This document shows positions 1 through 8,801 of a DNA stretch of 64,000 bases, one piece after another. The first letter of the stretch is position 1. The number at the start of each line of letters is the position of its first letter. The notes under the pieces are model-generated. The model was not told the DNA's origin. It saw only the letters and a program-made list of their open reading frames with translations, and made no database searches. The translations under genes and the position numbers were made by a program. The DNA is from Aldersonia sp. NBC_00410 (GTDB taxonomy: Bacteria > Actinomycetota > Actinomycetes > Mycobacteriales > Mycobacteriaceae), in the NCBI RefSeq assembly GCF_026342035.1, contig NZ_JAPENM010000001.1, positions 372,001 to 436,000 of the forward strand, read 5' to 3'.

Positions 1-42
1 TTGACTGGTCATACCGAAACCCCTGCGAGCAGGTGAGCAGTC

Positions 43-2103
43 ATGGCGACACCAACGAACGTGCCGACCGGCAGCAAGACCAACGGAGGCGGCAGCGGCG
101 TCGCGCAATCTGTGCAGCGCCAGCCGCATCCAGCGCTGAGCAAGTTGCGCAATGCCACACCGAAACGTCTGCACGTAACCAACTCCCGTGATCAGTGCAT
201 CGTCTTCGCACCGCTCGAGACGCGCGCACTCGACGAATTCGTCCAGGACTGGCCGTGGGACGAACTACTGCGACGCGGACTCGTCACCCGGAACACGACA
301 GAAGGTCACCCCACCGCGGGCCAGGCCCGTCGGCGCCCGCGCAAACGAGAGCAAGCCAAAGCGAATTCGGAGCGAAGCTCAAAAAGGCTGTGGCGACGAA
401 TCTGGGCCTGGGTGCGCCGCGACAAGTCGTCCCCAGAGACCGTCGGGGACGGGCGAGCGAATCAGGCCGAGCAGGCGCCACAGGACACCGCGGGGCGCAC
501 TGACAAGGACGCCGTCGACCGCTCCAGCGGAGAAAAACAACGCTCACGGCGCGGTGTGCATCTTGCGGCATTGTGGAGCATTCTGCTGATCAGCGTCGGC
601 GCACCGATCATCGCGTACTTCGCGCATCTGATGCCGTCGCGATCGCCCGGTGTGGCGATCTCGTTTGTCGCAATCGCGACGATGCTGCCGGGACTTTTGT
701 TCTTTCTATTCGATCGACAACGACTCAGCACACTGCGGGACAGATTCGAGCGGCAGATCTTCCGACTCGACCCCAATGTCGAGACCCTCGCCGACGTCGA
801 GGCTCGGTACGGCAGCCAGATGGACGAAGTGTTCTTCCCCCGCAATGCGATGACAACGACCGTCAACGCCGCCCAACGACTGTGGCCGATTGTCATTGCG
901 ACCGAGGTCATCGCACTCGGGTGGATCATGTCCATTCACCCGAGCACCGAGCAACTCCAAGCCAAGGCCCCCGAGGGAGGGGCGACGCCGTACCTCTATG
1001 CCTATCTGGACAACCCGCTCTCCTTCGCTTTCCTGGGTTCATACTTCTTCTCGCTCAATATGTGCCTGCGTCGGTACGCGCGAAACGATTTGCGCCCCAA
1101 GGCTTACAGTGCAATTACGGTGCGCGTGATCACGGTTGTCGTGCTCGCCTACCTGCTGCAAGCCATTGTCGGAGAACAAGAGTCGGGACTGTACAAGGGC
1201 ATTGTGCTGCCGCTCGCGTTTGTGGTGGGTGTGCTTCCGGAAACCGCGATGGTGCTCCTCCGCGATCGCGTGCAGGGATTCGGGCAATTTGCGGTGGCGA
1301 CAAACCAGCTCGAGGAGCAGCTTCCGCTCACCGAGCTCGAGGGAATCGACCTCTACGACCGCGCGCGACTGATCGACGAGGGTGTGAGCAATATCGAAGG
1401 CCTGGCTCATCACGATTTCGTGGACCTGCTCCTGGAGACCAGGATTCCGGCCGGTCGCCTCGTCGATTGGGTCGATCAGGCAATCCTCGATCTGCACCTG
1501 CGCAAGGGACCGATCCGCGGTGCCACACCTTCGGGCACCGACACCAAGGATCGCAAAGCTGCCAAGGCCGACGCTGCCAAGGCCAAAGCTTCCGAAGCTG
1601 CCGAAGCTGCCGAATTCTTGGTGGTTCGCAATAGGCTCCGTGCGTTGGGTGTCCGCACTGCCACCGACCTGATTGCGTCCGCGAGGACGCGCAAACATCG
1701 ACGACTGCTCGGACGAGCGTTCGCCCGGTCGTTTGAATCAGACGAAACTGGGATGGACCGACTGAACATCTTCCTCGCCACAATCTGTGACGACGAATGG
1801 ATGAGCTACGTTCAAAGTTGGCGCAGCAGCGTGGTTCGCGACTTGCATATCACCCTCGACGACAACGGCTTCGTGACCGAGTGCGAGCACGACGGGCGGG
1901 ATGATTCGATGTCCAACGGCCAAGCCGGCCGGCGTTCGGTGGCCGGCGGCGCCGGCCACCGGTTCGACTCACCGGCACCGCGGTGCGCCGAATTCGCCCG
2001 CCGGTCCGCTGAGCGCCGCCCACCGCAGGGACAGGAAAGTTTCGGCCCTGGACCGCAAGTGGGCGCGCAAGTGCGTCATAAGTCGATGCCAAGCGAACGC
2101 TAA
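43..2103 (+). CDS. Large membrane protein of unknown function
   Basis: I do not recognise this 686-residue protein. An in-frame TGA at 34-36 makes ATG 43 the earliest possible start. Residues 1-170 are hydrophilic and very basic. Six hydrophobic segments follow near 175-196, 205-223, 281-298, 326-342, 358-377 and 385-406. The remainder should be cytoplasmic: residues about 431-482 (including LIDEGVSNIEGLAHHD) and 526-546 (RLRALGVRTATDLIAS) both look like helix-hairpin-helix-type turns, joined by an Ala/Lys/Glu-rich linker near 505-524. The last 70 residues are polar and low in complexity. Its local base use is a little less GC-rich than its neighbours, which may mean accessory origin. The ORF is certain; the function is not. 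Confidence 0.8.
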   Translation: MATPTNVPTGSKTNGGGSGVAQSVQRQPHPALSKLRNATPKRLHVTNSRDQCIVFAPLETRALDEFVQDWPWDELLRRGLVTRNTTEGHPTAGQARRRPRKREQAKANSERSSKRLWRRIWAWVRRDKSSPETVGDGRANQAEQAPQDTAGRTDKDAVDRSSGEKQRSRRGVHLAALWSILLISVGAPIIAYFAHLMPSRSPGVAISFVAIATMLPGLLFFLFDRQRLSTLRDRFERQIFRLDPNVETLADVEARYGSQMDEVFFPRNAMTTTVNAAQRLWPIVIATEVIALGWIMSIHPSTEQLQAKAPEGGATPYLYAYLDNPLSFAFLGSYFFSLNMCLRRYARNDLRPKAYSAITVRVITVVVLAYLLQAIVGEQESGLYKGIVLPLAFVVGVLPETAMVLLRDRVQGFGQFAVATNQLEEQLPLTELEGIDLYDRARLIDEGVSNIEGLAHHDFVDLLLETRIPAGRLVDWVDQAILDLHLRKGPIRGATPSGTDTKDRKAAKADAAKAKASEAAEAAEFLVVRNRLRALGVRTATDLIASARTRKHRRLLGRAFARSFESDETGMDRLNIFLATICDDEWMSYVQSWRSSVVRDLHITLDDNGFVTECEHDGRDDSMSNGQAGRRSVAGGAGHRFDSPAPRCAEFARRSAERRPPQGQESFGPGPQVGAQVRHKSMPSER

Positions 2104-2157
2104 GCGCACCCCGGTTTCCTGTTGTGGACACGCCCCCACCACACCGAAGGATCTCCG

Positions 2158-3417
2158 ATGTCAACCGCAATGCAGAAGTTCGCAACCGTCGCCGCAGCGC
2201 CCGCGCTCGCCGCCGCCGGCCTCGCCCTCCTCGTGCCGAGCACCGCGCAGGCCGAGGACACCACCACCGTCAACGACAGCGTCAAGTCGTCGGTGGTGCA
2301 GATCTATGCCGAATGGACGGGCTACCTGCAGGTGCCGCCCACGGCCGACGATCCACAGGGAATGTGGCTCGGACCGACGACCGTGAACTCGAGCTGCAGC
2401 GGCTTCTTCGTCGACCAGACCGGCTTCATCGCGACCGCCGGGCACTGCGTCGACCCCGACGGCAGCGACGTCAAGGAAGCGATCCGCGCCCAGAGTCTGG
2501 CCGATCTCGCCGCGAGCGGCGGGTTGTCCGACTCCGAGCTCGAGACCGCCACCGAGGTCGCCAATGCCCAGCAGTGGACCGTCGAAGGCAAGGACAACGG
2601 CGCTCCGATCGAGCGGCATATCGAGGTCGTGCAGGCGCCCAACACCGACGGCACGGTCGTGGACAGCTGGACCACCGCGCAGGTGGTGACCTTCCAGAAG
2701 TTCGAGGACGGTGACAACGCGTTGCTGAAGCTATCCGGCGTGCCGGAAACGACGCCACTGGTCGTCTCGGCCTTGGCGCCCAAGGACGGCCAGGACCTCA
2801 CCGCCGTCGGCTTCCCGGCGAACATCGCCCGCGCCACCGACATGACCCGGGTGCAGCAGCCGTCATTCAAGTCCGGCACCGCGTCCAGCCAACAGGTCAG
2901 CGAATCCGGCGTGGCGGGCACCGAGATCAACGCCGACCTCTCCGGCGGCATGTCCGGCGGCCCCACTGTCGACGCCGAGACCGGCGAGGTGCTCGGGGTG
3001 AACTCCTATCTGCTCACCCAGGGCAGCCAGCAGAACTTCAACTTCATCACCAACGCGCCGGCCTTGCGTTCGTTCCTCGCCAGCAACGGCGTGCAGCTCG
3101 CCGAGGCGCCGGCACCGGAATCGGGCACGCCGGTGTGGATCTGGGGTGCCATCGGCGGAGCTGCGGCAGTGCTCCTCGCGGCGATCACGGCAGTGATCCT
3201 GCGCGTGCGCCGCAAGGCCGACCCGGCGCCACCGTCCCATGCGCCCATCGGTTTCGGACCCCCCGTCGGTTCCGGACCACAGCAGCCGACCGGCGCGGCT
3301 CCCTACGGTTACCAGCCGCAACCACAACCGCAGTGGGTCGCGCAGTACGGCGGCCAGCCGGTCGGCTACGCGCCGCCGGGACCCGGCAACGCCCCGAGCA
3401 CGCCGGTCGGGCGCTAG
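2158..3417 (+). CDS. Secreted, membrane-anchored trypsin-like serine protease
   Basis: Predicted chymotrypsin-fold (S1/S1B) protease of 419 residues acting outside the membrane. I chose ATG 2158, which has GAAGG about 7 bases upstream, over the TTG at 2122. A Sec signal peptide ends near residue 32 (STAQA before ED). Visible catalytic residues are His96 in TAGHC, a plausible Asp186 in DGDNALLKL, and Ser266 in GGMSGGP. After the protease domain a hydrophobic helix (327-349) and basic residues anchor the C-terminus, followed by a Pro/Gln/Gly-rich cytoplasmic tail (from about 355). The layout resembles a mycobacterial membrane-bound protease, but the tail is on the inside. Substrate unknown. Confidence 0.88.
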   Translation: MSTAMQKFATVAAAPALAAAGLALLVPSTAQAEDTTTVNDSVKSSVVQIYAEWTGYLQVPPTADDPQGMWLGPTTVNSSCSGFFVDQTGFIATAGHCVDPDGSDVKEAIRAQSLADLAASGGLSDSELETATEVANAQQWTVEGKDNGAPIERHIEVVQAPNTDGTVVDSWTTAQVVTFQKFEDGDNALLKLSGVPETTPLVVSALAPKDGQDLTAVGFPANIARATDMTRVQQPSFKSGTASSQQVSESGVAGTEINADLSGGMSGGPTVDAETGEVLGVNSYLLTQGSQQNFNFITNAPALRSFLASNGVQLAEAPAPESGTPVWIWGAIGGAAAVLLAAITAVILRVRRKADPAPPSHAPIGFGPPVGSGPQQPTGAAPYGYQPQPQPQWVAQYGGQPVGYAPPGPGNAPSTPVGR

Positions 3418-3438
3418 ACGCCATCAGCAGTAGCACCA

Positions 3439-3496
3439 CCGCCCACTTTCCGGCGATGCGCGCGGGATCCCGCGTGATCGGCCGAAAAGTGGGCGG
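3439..3496. repeat. 58-bp palindromic repeat, copy 1 (possible bidirectional terminator)
   Basis: The outer arms CCGCCCACTTT and AAAGTGGGCGG are perfectly complementary and enclose an inner palindrome GCGCGGGATCCCGCG. The element lies between two convergent genes, so it could end transcription from both sides. A diverged copy with the same core sits at 19901-19963. Confidence 0.75.
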
Positions 3497-3519
3497 TGTG
3501 TGTGCCGGTGCCTATCCGG

Positions 3520-4272
3520 CTATTTCCACCGCGCGAGCAACCGCTGTGCCTCGGTGGCGAGCGCGGCCTGCAGGAACGGCCCGAAGCTGATCCTGCCGAC
3601 GCCCGCGGCGGCGAACGTCGCCGGATCGTCCTCGCCGGGCAGCGCGATCGCATTCACCGGCAGCGGCAGTTCGCCGGTCAGCCGGCGCAAGGTCGCGTCG
3701 TCGTGCCGTCCCACCGGGTACAGGACATCGGCGCCCGCGTCGGTGGCGAGCTGCAATCGTGCGATTGCGCGATCGACCCGGTCCGATGCATCCCCGTCAC
3801 CGCGCAGGAACAGGTCGGTGCGCGCGTTCACGACCAGATGGACGCCGGCCGCGTCGGCCGCCTGCCGCAGTGCACGAACCACATCCGCGTGTTCCTCCGG
3901 GGACCGCAGCCGACCGCCCTCACCGTGCACGGTGTCCTCGATATTCAGCCCGACTGCGCCTGCGTCGAGGAGTCCTTCGACCAGTCGGGCGGGTTCCTCG
4001 CCGTAGCCGGACTCGATGTCGATCGAGACAGGCACGTCGACGGCAGCGGTGATGTCGCGGACCCGCCCGAGCAACTCGTCGAACGTCATCCCCTCGTTGT
4101 CGGCGCGACCGAGTGAATCGGCGACCGGATGACTGCCGACCGTCAGCGCCGAAAATCCCGCATCGGCAGCCAAATTGGCCGACCACGCGTCCCACACGGT
4201 CGGCAACACTGCGGGCGCACCCGGGCGGTGCAGGGACAGGAACGTTTCGGCCTTGGCGCTCAACGAGGTCAT
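3520..4272 (-). CDS. Isocitrate lyase/PEP mutase family enzyme
   Basis: A 250-residue TIM-barrel protein of the isocitrate lyase/phosphoenolpyruvate mutase superfamily, which makes or breaks C-C or C-P bonds next to a Mg-bound 2-oxo acid. Seen: VPTVWDAWSAN near the N-terminus, VGSHPVADSLG, the metal-site stretch DIESGYG, and NIEDT. The isocitrate lyase signature KKCGH is absent, so it is probably a small oxaloacetate decarboxylase-like or methylisocitrate-lyase-like member of unknown substrate. The start is ATG 4272; a TTG at 4302 in the same frame is possible but less likely. It stands alone, convergent with the protease gene and 45 bases downstream of the next gene on its strand. Confidence 0.85.
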   Translation of the reverse strand: MTSLSAKAETFLSLHRPGAPAVLPTVWDAWSANLAADAGFSALTVGSHPVADSLGRADNEGMTFDELLGRVRDITAAVDVPVSIDIESGYGEEPARLVEGLLDAGAVGLNIEDTVHGEGGRLRSPEEHADVVRALRQAADAAGVHLVVNARTDLFLRGDGDASDRVDRAIARLQLATDAGADVLYPVGRHDDATLRRLTGELPLPVNAIALPGEDDPATFAAAGVGRISFGPFLQAALATEAQRLLARWK

Positions 4273-4317
4273 GCCACGATCATTGCGCGCTTCCCCCGGC
4301 AAATGCCAGAGCCCGGG

Positions 4318-4785
4318 TCAGCGGCAGAACTGTGCCCCATAGCCGAAGTTCTGCCCGGTGATCGCAACCGACGGCGGCCAGTAGTAATCGCCGCTGCGCC
4401 GGTCCTCGGGCACGTTGTTGAAGATCACCTGTACGCAGGCCACGCCCGGGCTGTCGGCGACGGTGACGAGCGCACCGGGACGGAAGCCGACCGGACCGAC
4501 GACCACCGGCGGGAGATCCCGATATGCGCGCAGCGCATTCGCCGCGAGGTCGGTCTCGGACTGACTGAGGCTGACGGCGATATCGTTGCGCGTCTGGTTG
4601 TACTGCAACAGATTGCCCGCATTGTCGGTGATGTAGATGTCACCGAGCATCGGCGCGATGATCGCCTTGTTGACCGGTAGGTCGCCCGCCGGCGCGTACA
4701 TCACGTCGGCGGTCGCGGCGCCCGCGCCGACAATCGCACTGGCACAGCCCGCCAGGCCGAGAAAAGCGATCCGCCTGAATTTCAT
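4318..4785 (-). CDS. Small secreted protein of unknown function
   Basis: 155 residues with a clear Sec signal peptide (MKFRR followed by a hydrophobic core and an Ala-rich cleavage site near ATADV, residues 24-27). The mature part has two cysteines (VACVQV and the C-terminal QFCR) that could form a disulfide. A strong ribosome binding site (AAAGGGG) precedes ATG 4785. I recognise no domain; it is of the small Nocardia/Rhodococcus secreted type. It may share a transcript with the enzyme downstream, but the 45-base gap leaves this open. Confidence 0.8.
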   Translation of the reverse strand: MKFRRIAFLGLAGCASAIVGAGAATADVMYAPAGDLPVNKAIIAPMLGDIYITDNAGNLLQYNQTRNDIAVSLSQSETDLAANALRAYRDLPPVVVGPVGFRPGALVTVADSPGVACVQVIFNNVPEDRRSGDYYWPPSVAITGQNFGYGAQFCR

Positions 4786-4868
4786 TCGTTCCCCTTTGGG
4801 TCCCGACCCTGAGGCTGGTTCGTCAGGGTCTTCATCGTCGGCTGCCGGAATTGGTTACGAAAGAGCAA

Positions 4869-5450
4869 CTACCCGGGCTTCTCATCGACATCGAGAAACG
4901 CGCGGCCGCGCTGACTGATCCGGTAACCCACGTCGAGACTTTCGGTGAGGCCGAGGTTCTTCAACCGCCGCACGCGCAATTTGAACGCGGGCCGGTCGAT
5001 TCCGGCGGCGGCGGCAAGCTCGGTGGACACGACCTCCGGATGCGCGGCGATCAAGTGCAGATACCGCCGCGTCCAGGGTGCCTCGGCAGCCTTGTCCATC
5101 CGGTCGAGGCGGGTGCGCAGATCGACGACTTCGGCGTTGTCGAGGTCGGCCGACGCCCGCAGCGCACGCCGCGGATCCTCGCCGCCATACCGCAGTTCGA
5201 TCCGGTAGAGGGTGTTGCCGTGCGCCTTCTTGTCGACCAACTTGCGGAGCTTGTCCGCGTCCTCGAACCCGGCGGCCTTCGCGTCGGCGGCACTGATCGT
5301 GTCGACCTCCTCGACCGACACGATCTCCACCACACCGCGGGCATTGCGGATCGTCGACCCCGGCCGCACCCGTGGCTGCGCCCACCGGCGGAACGCCAGT
5401 GTCACCCGCCCCTCGGCGATCGCGTCGATGGTGGCCGGCGGGATGAGCAT
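4869..5450 (-). CDS. ASCH-like domain protein with C-terminal winged helix
   Basis: 193 residues. The N-terminal half (1-110) has the pattern of an ASCH/PUA-like RNA- or nucleotide-binding fold: LAFRRWAQPRVRPGSTIR, then VVEIVSVEEVD, and a strand LYRIELRY. The C-terminal part (130-193) reads as a winged-helix: VVSTELAAAAGIDRPAFKLRVRRLKNLGL followed by a wing ending in GYRISQRG. It starts 3 bases after the Nudix gene and is surely co-transcribed with it. The pairing suggests a role in handling modified nucleotides or RNA, but that is inference. Alternative reading: a plain transcriptional regulator. Confidence 0.8.
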   Translation of the reverse strand: MLIPPATIDAIAEGRVTLAFRRWAQPRVRPGSTIRNARGVVEIVSVEEVDTISAADAKAAGFEDADKLRKLVDKKAHGNTLYRIELRYGGEDPRRALRASADLDNAEVVDLRTRLDRMDKAAEAPWTRRYLHLIAAHPEVVSTELAAAAGIDRPAFKLRVRRLKNLGLTESLDVGYRISQRGRAFLDVDEKPG

Positions 5451-5453
5451 CGG

Positions 5454-5864
5454 CTAGTCCACCAGCCCGAGTTCGGCAAGTCTGCGAAACACGAGCATCG
5501 ACCCGGGCGCGACGTGCGGCATGGCCGCGTACTCGGCAACGGTGAAGTACCGCAGCTCCGCGATCTCGCTCGTCGGAGTCGGCTCGTCGGTCAGTTCGGC
5601 GACGAAACACGTCATGTGCAAGTGCGTACCCGACGGATGACCGTAGGCGGGGGCCTCGAACACGCCGAGTTCGCAGAGGCTGTCGGCCAGGATTCCGGTG
5701 TCGAGTTCCTCACGTACCTCCCGATACAACGCGTCGGTCGCGCTCTCACCCGGATCGATTTTTCCGCCCGCCATGTAGAACGCCGGGTTGCCGACCGAAC
5801 GGGTCTGCAGCAGCCGCCGATCGCGCATGTACGCGAGCGCTGCGGTGCGGATCTCGCTGGGCAC
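5454..5864 (-). CDS. Nudix hydrolase
   Basis: 136-residue pyrophosphohydrolase acting on nucleoside diphosphate-X compounds. The Nudix box is visible as GGKIDPGESATDALYREV followed by REEL; the Gly usually found after the EE-x triplet is Asp here (ELDTGI), a mild departure. Start GTG 5864. It is the first gene of a two-gene operon with the ASCH/winged-helix protein. It resembles MutT/YjhB-type enzymes that open with a strand such as TAALAYMRDRRLL. The substrate cannot be told from sequence. Confidence 0.88.
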   Translation of the reverse strand: MPSEIRTAALAYMRDRRLLQTRSVGNPAFYMAGGKIDPGESATDALYREVREELDTGILADSLCELGVFEAPAYGHPSGTHLHMTCFVAELTDEPTPTSEIAELRYFTVAEYAAMPHVAPGSMLVFRRLAELGLVD

Positions 5865-5981
5865 AGCGCCGAGACTACGACCACATCGGCGTCTCTCGTA
5901 GGAGGCTCGGCGAACCCGTCAACGTAGGATGACCGAGCAACACCCCGCCGAGCCCAACCACCGACGACGGAGTGCTCCCGC

Positions 5982-8801
5982 TTGCTCGTGATCCTGATCG
6001 CCCACGCGATTGCCGCACTACTGGCACCGGTCTGCATACGGATCCTCGGACGCAACGCATTCCTTCTCCTGGCTCTGGTTCCGCTCGCCTCGCTCGGTTG
6101 GGTCATCGCGAATTGGGGCGACGAGCGCACGGTCTCCACCGAATGGGTGCCGAGCCTTTCGATGAATTTCGATCTGCGCTTCGACTCCCTCGCCGGCATC
6201 ATGTCGCTGCTCGTGCTCGGCGTCGGCACCTTGGTGCTCGTCTACTGCGCGCGATATTTCGAAGACGACGAGCCCCGCCTGGGCATCTTCGCCGCCGAAA
6301 TGGTGGCGTTCGCCGGCGCGATGTTCGGCCTGGTCACCAGCGACAACATGGTGCTGCTCTACATCTTCTGGGAGATCACCACCGTGCTGTCGTTCCTGCT
6401 GGTCGGGCACGCGTCCGAGCGGGCAACCGCGCGCCGCGCCGCATTGCAGGCGCTGCTGGTGACCACCGCGGGCGGGCTGGCCATGCTCGTCGGCATCATC
6501 ATCCTCGGCGAGTTCTCCGGTAGTTACCTGCTCTCCGACGTCATCGCCGCAGCCCCGCGCGGGTGGCTCGTCGACGTCTCGATCGTGCTCATCCTGATCG
6601 GCGCACTGAGCAAGTCCGCAATCGTGCCGATGCACTTCTGGCTGCCCGGCGCGATGGCCGCCCCGACCCCGGTCAGCGCCTACCTGCACGCGGCGGCGAT
6701 GGTGAAGGCCGGCATCTACCTGGTCGCCCGGCTGGCGCCCGGGTTCGCCGACGTCGCGCCGTGGCGGCCGATGGTGCTCACCCTCGGTGTGGCGTCGATG
6801 CTGCTCGCCGGCTGGCGCGCCCTGCAGGCCAACGACCTCAAACTGCTTCTCGCGTTCGGCACCGTGAGTCAGCTCGGCCTGCTGGTCCTGCTCGTCGGCC
6901 TCGGCACACCTGATGCGGCGCTGGCCGGCATGGCGATGATGCTCGCGCACGGCATGTTCAAGGCCGCGCTGTTCATGGTGGTCGGCATCATCGACCACGC
7001 CACCGGCACGCGTGACATGCGCAAACTCGCGCACCTCGGCAGGCGCGCCCCGTTACTCGCCGCGACCGCCGCACTCGCTGCGGCCAGCATGGCCGGGCTG
7101 CCGCCACTGCTCGGCTTCGTCGCGAAAGAGGCGGCGCTCGATTCGGTCGGCAGCAACGACGTGCTCTCCCGCGGTTGGACCGCGGTCCTGCTCGCCGGCG
7201 TGGTGCTCGGCTCGGTGCTCACCGTCACCTACAGCATTCGGTTGATCTGGGATGCGTTCGGTGACAAGGGGCGACCGATACCGAGTTCGGCGGTCGAAAA
7301 CCTGCACCGGCCCGGCCCGCTGCTGCTGTCGATGCCCGCGGTGCTGGCGCTGGGCGGGCTCGTCGGCGGTCTCGCCGCCCCCGCCGTCGATCGGCTGATC
7401 GCGCCGTACGCGCAGACCCTGCCCGGCGAGCTGAACTACCACCTCGCGCTGTGGCACGGCATCGGCCTGCCGATCGCGCTCACCGTCATCATCGTCACCG
7501 GTGGCGTGCTGGTGTACCTGCGGCTGGAGGGCATTACCCGGTGGCGGCGCCGCAGCTGGCTCGGCAACGCCGATCGCGGCTACGACCGCGCCCTCACCGG
7601 CCTCGACGCGGTGTCGATGGCACTGACCCGATTCACCCAGCGCGGTTCGCTGCCGCTGACCCAGGCCACGATCCTGACCACCTTCGCGCTGCTGCCGACG
7701 ATCCTGCTGCTGGTCGGTGGTGCCCGGACCCAGGTGGACATGCGGCTGTGGGACTCCCCGATTCAGGCTGCGGTCGGCGCGATCATCGCGGTCACCGCGA
7801 TCGGCACCACCGTCATGCGAAACCGGCTGGCCACGGTGCTGCTCGTCGGCGTCACCGGGTACGGCTCGGGCGTGCTGTTCGCGGTACACGGGGCACCCGA
7901 TCTGGCGCTGACTCAGTTCCTCGTGGAGACGCTGACCCTGGTCATCTTCGTGCTCGTGCTGCGGAAACTGCCCGCCGAAGTGGACGATCGCGGGGCGGCA
8001 CGATGGCGCCCGGTGCGCGTCGTCCTCGCCGTTGCGGTCGGTGCCGCGGTCACCGCGCTCGGCGCCTTCGCGGTCAATGCGCGCTCCGCCGTGCCGATCT
8101 CGTTGCGCCTGCCGGATGCCGCCTACCACCTCGGCGACGGTAAGAACGTGGTGAACGTGCTGCTCGTCGACATTCGCGCCTGGGACACCCTCGGCGAAAT
8201 CTCGGTGCTGTTGGTGGCCGCGACCGGCGTGGCGTCGCTGGTGTTCCGGCACCGCAGGTTCGGCTTGGCGCCCCGCGTGTCCGACGCTCCACCCGACGAC
8301 GTCACCTCCAGCACCGACGCGGTCACCTGGTTGCGCGGCGGCGACCTGATCCCCACACGGCACCGGCTGCTGATCCTCGAGGTCACCACCCGCCTGGTCT
8401 TCCCGACGATCATGGTGTTGTCGGCGTACTTCTTCTTCAGCGGCCACAACGCACCGGGCGGTGGCTTCGCCGGCGGGCTCACCGCCGGCCTCGCGCTGGT
8501 GCTGCGCTACCTGGCCGGCGGGCGCTACGAGCTCGGTGAGGCGTTGCCGATCGAGGCCGGGCACATCCTCGGTGTCGGTCTCATCTTCGCGGCAGGCACC
8601 GCGGTGACCTCGATGCTGCTCGGCGCACCGGCGCTGTCCTCGGCGACGATCGAGGCGACCCTGCCACTCATCGGCGACATCAAGCTGGTCACCGCGCTGT
8701 TCTTCGACTTCGGCGTCTACCTGATCGTCGTCGGTCTCGTCCTGGACGTGCTGCGCAGCCTCGGCGCACGCCTGGACAGCCCAGAGGAGGCCAACCGGTG
8801 A
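5982..8801 (+). CDS. mnhA: Mrp-type Na+/H+ antiporter subunit A fused to subunit B
   Basis: 939-residue integral membrane protein and largest subunit of the Mrp/Mnh cation/proton antiporter, which expels Na+ and sets internal pH. The N-terminal 500 residues are NuoL/ND5-like, with the signature HFWLPGAMAAPTPVSAYLHA and AAMVKAGIYLVARL. Further helices continue to about 760. Residues about 795-930 form an MnhB domain (TTRLVFPTIMVLSAYFFFSG, HNAPGGGFAGGLTAGLALV), and no separate mnhB gene exists in the operon. The start is TTG 5982 or GTG 5988, after a GACGGAG stretch. It heads a six-gene operon and overlaps mnhC by four bases (GTGA). Confidence 0.95.
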   Translation: MLVILIAHAIAALLAPVCIRILGRNAFLLLALVPLASLGWVIANWGDERTVSTEWVPSLSMNFDLRFDSLAGIMSLLVLGVGTLVLVYCARYFEDDEPRLGIFAAEMVAFAGAMFGLVTSDNMVLLYIFWEITTVLSFLLVGHASERATARRAALQALLVTTAGGLAMLVGIIILGEFSGSYLLSDVIAAAPRGWLVDVSIVLILIGALSKSAIVPMHFWLPGAMAAPTPVSAYLHAAAMVKAGIYLVARLAPGFADVAPWRPMVLTLGVASMLLAGWRALQANDLKLLLAFGTVSQLGLLVLLVGLGTPDAALAGMAMMLAHGMFKAALFMVVGIIDHATGTRDMRKLAHLGRRAPLLAATAALAAASMAGLPPLLGFVAKEAALDSVGSNDVLSRGWTAVLLAGVVLGSVLTVTYSIRLIWDAFGDKGRPIPSSAVENLHRPGPLLLSMPAVLALGGLVGGLAAPAVDRLIAPYAQTLPGELNYHLALWHGIGLPIALTVIIVTGGVLVYLRLEGITRWRRRSWLGNADRGYDRALTGLDAVSMALTRFTQRGSLPLTQATILTTFALLPTILLLVGGARTQVDMRLWDSPIQAAVGAIIAVTAIGTTVMRNRLATVLLVGVTGYGSGVLFAVHGAPDLALTQFLVETLTLVIFVLVLRKLPAEVDDRGAARWRPVRVVLAVAVGAAVTALGAFAVNARSAVPISLRLPDAAYHLGDGKNVVNVLLVDIRAWDTLGEISVLLVAATGVASLVFRHRRFGLAPRVSDAPPDDVTSSTDAVTWLRGGDLIPTRHRLLILEVTTRLVFPTIMVLSAYFFFSGHNAPGGGFAGGLTAGLALVLRYLAGGRYELGEALPIEAGHILGVGLIFAAGTAVTSMLLGAPALSSATIEATLPLIGDIKLVTALFFDFGVYLIVVGLVLDVLRSLGARLDSPEEANR

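Noticed and set aside
7053-8564. Long open frame on the minus strand (503 codons) inside mnhA
   Set aside because: It is an antisense shadow of mnhA: the translation is rich in Gln/Asp/Arg/His with no domain, and mnhA on the other strand is certain.
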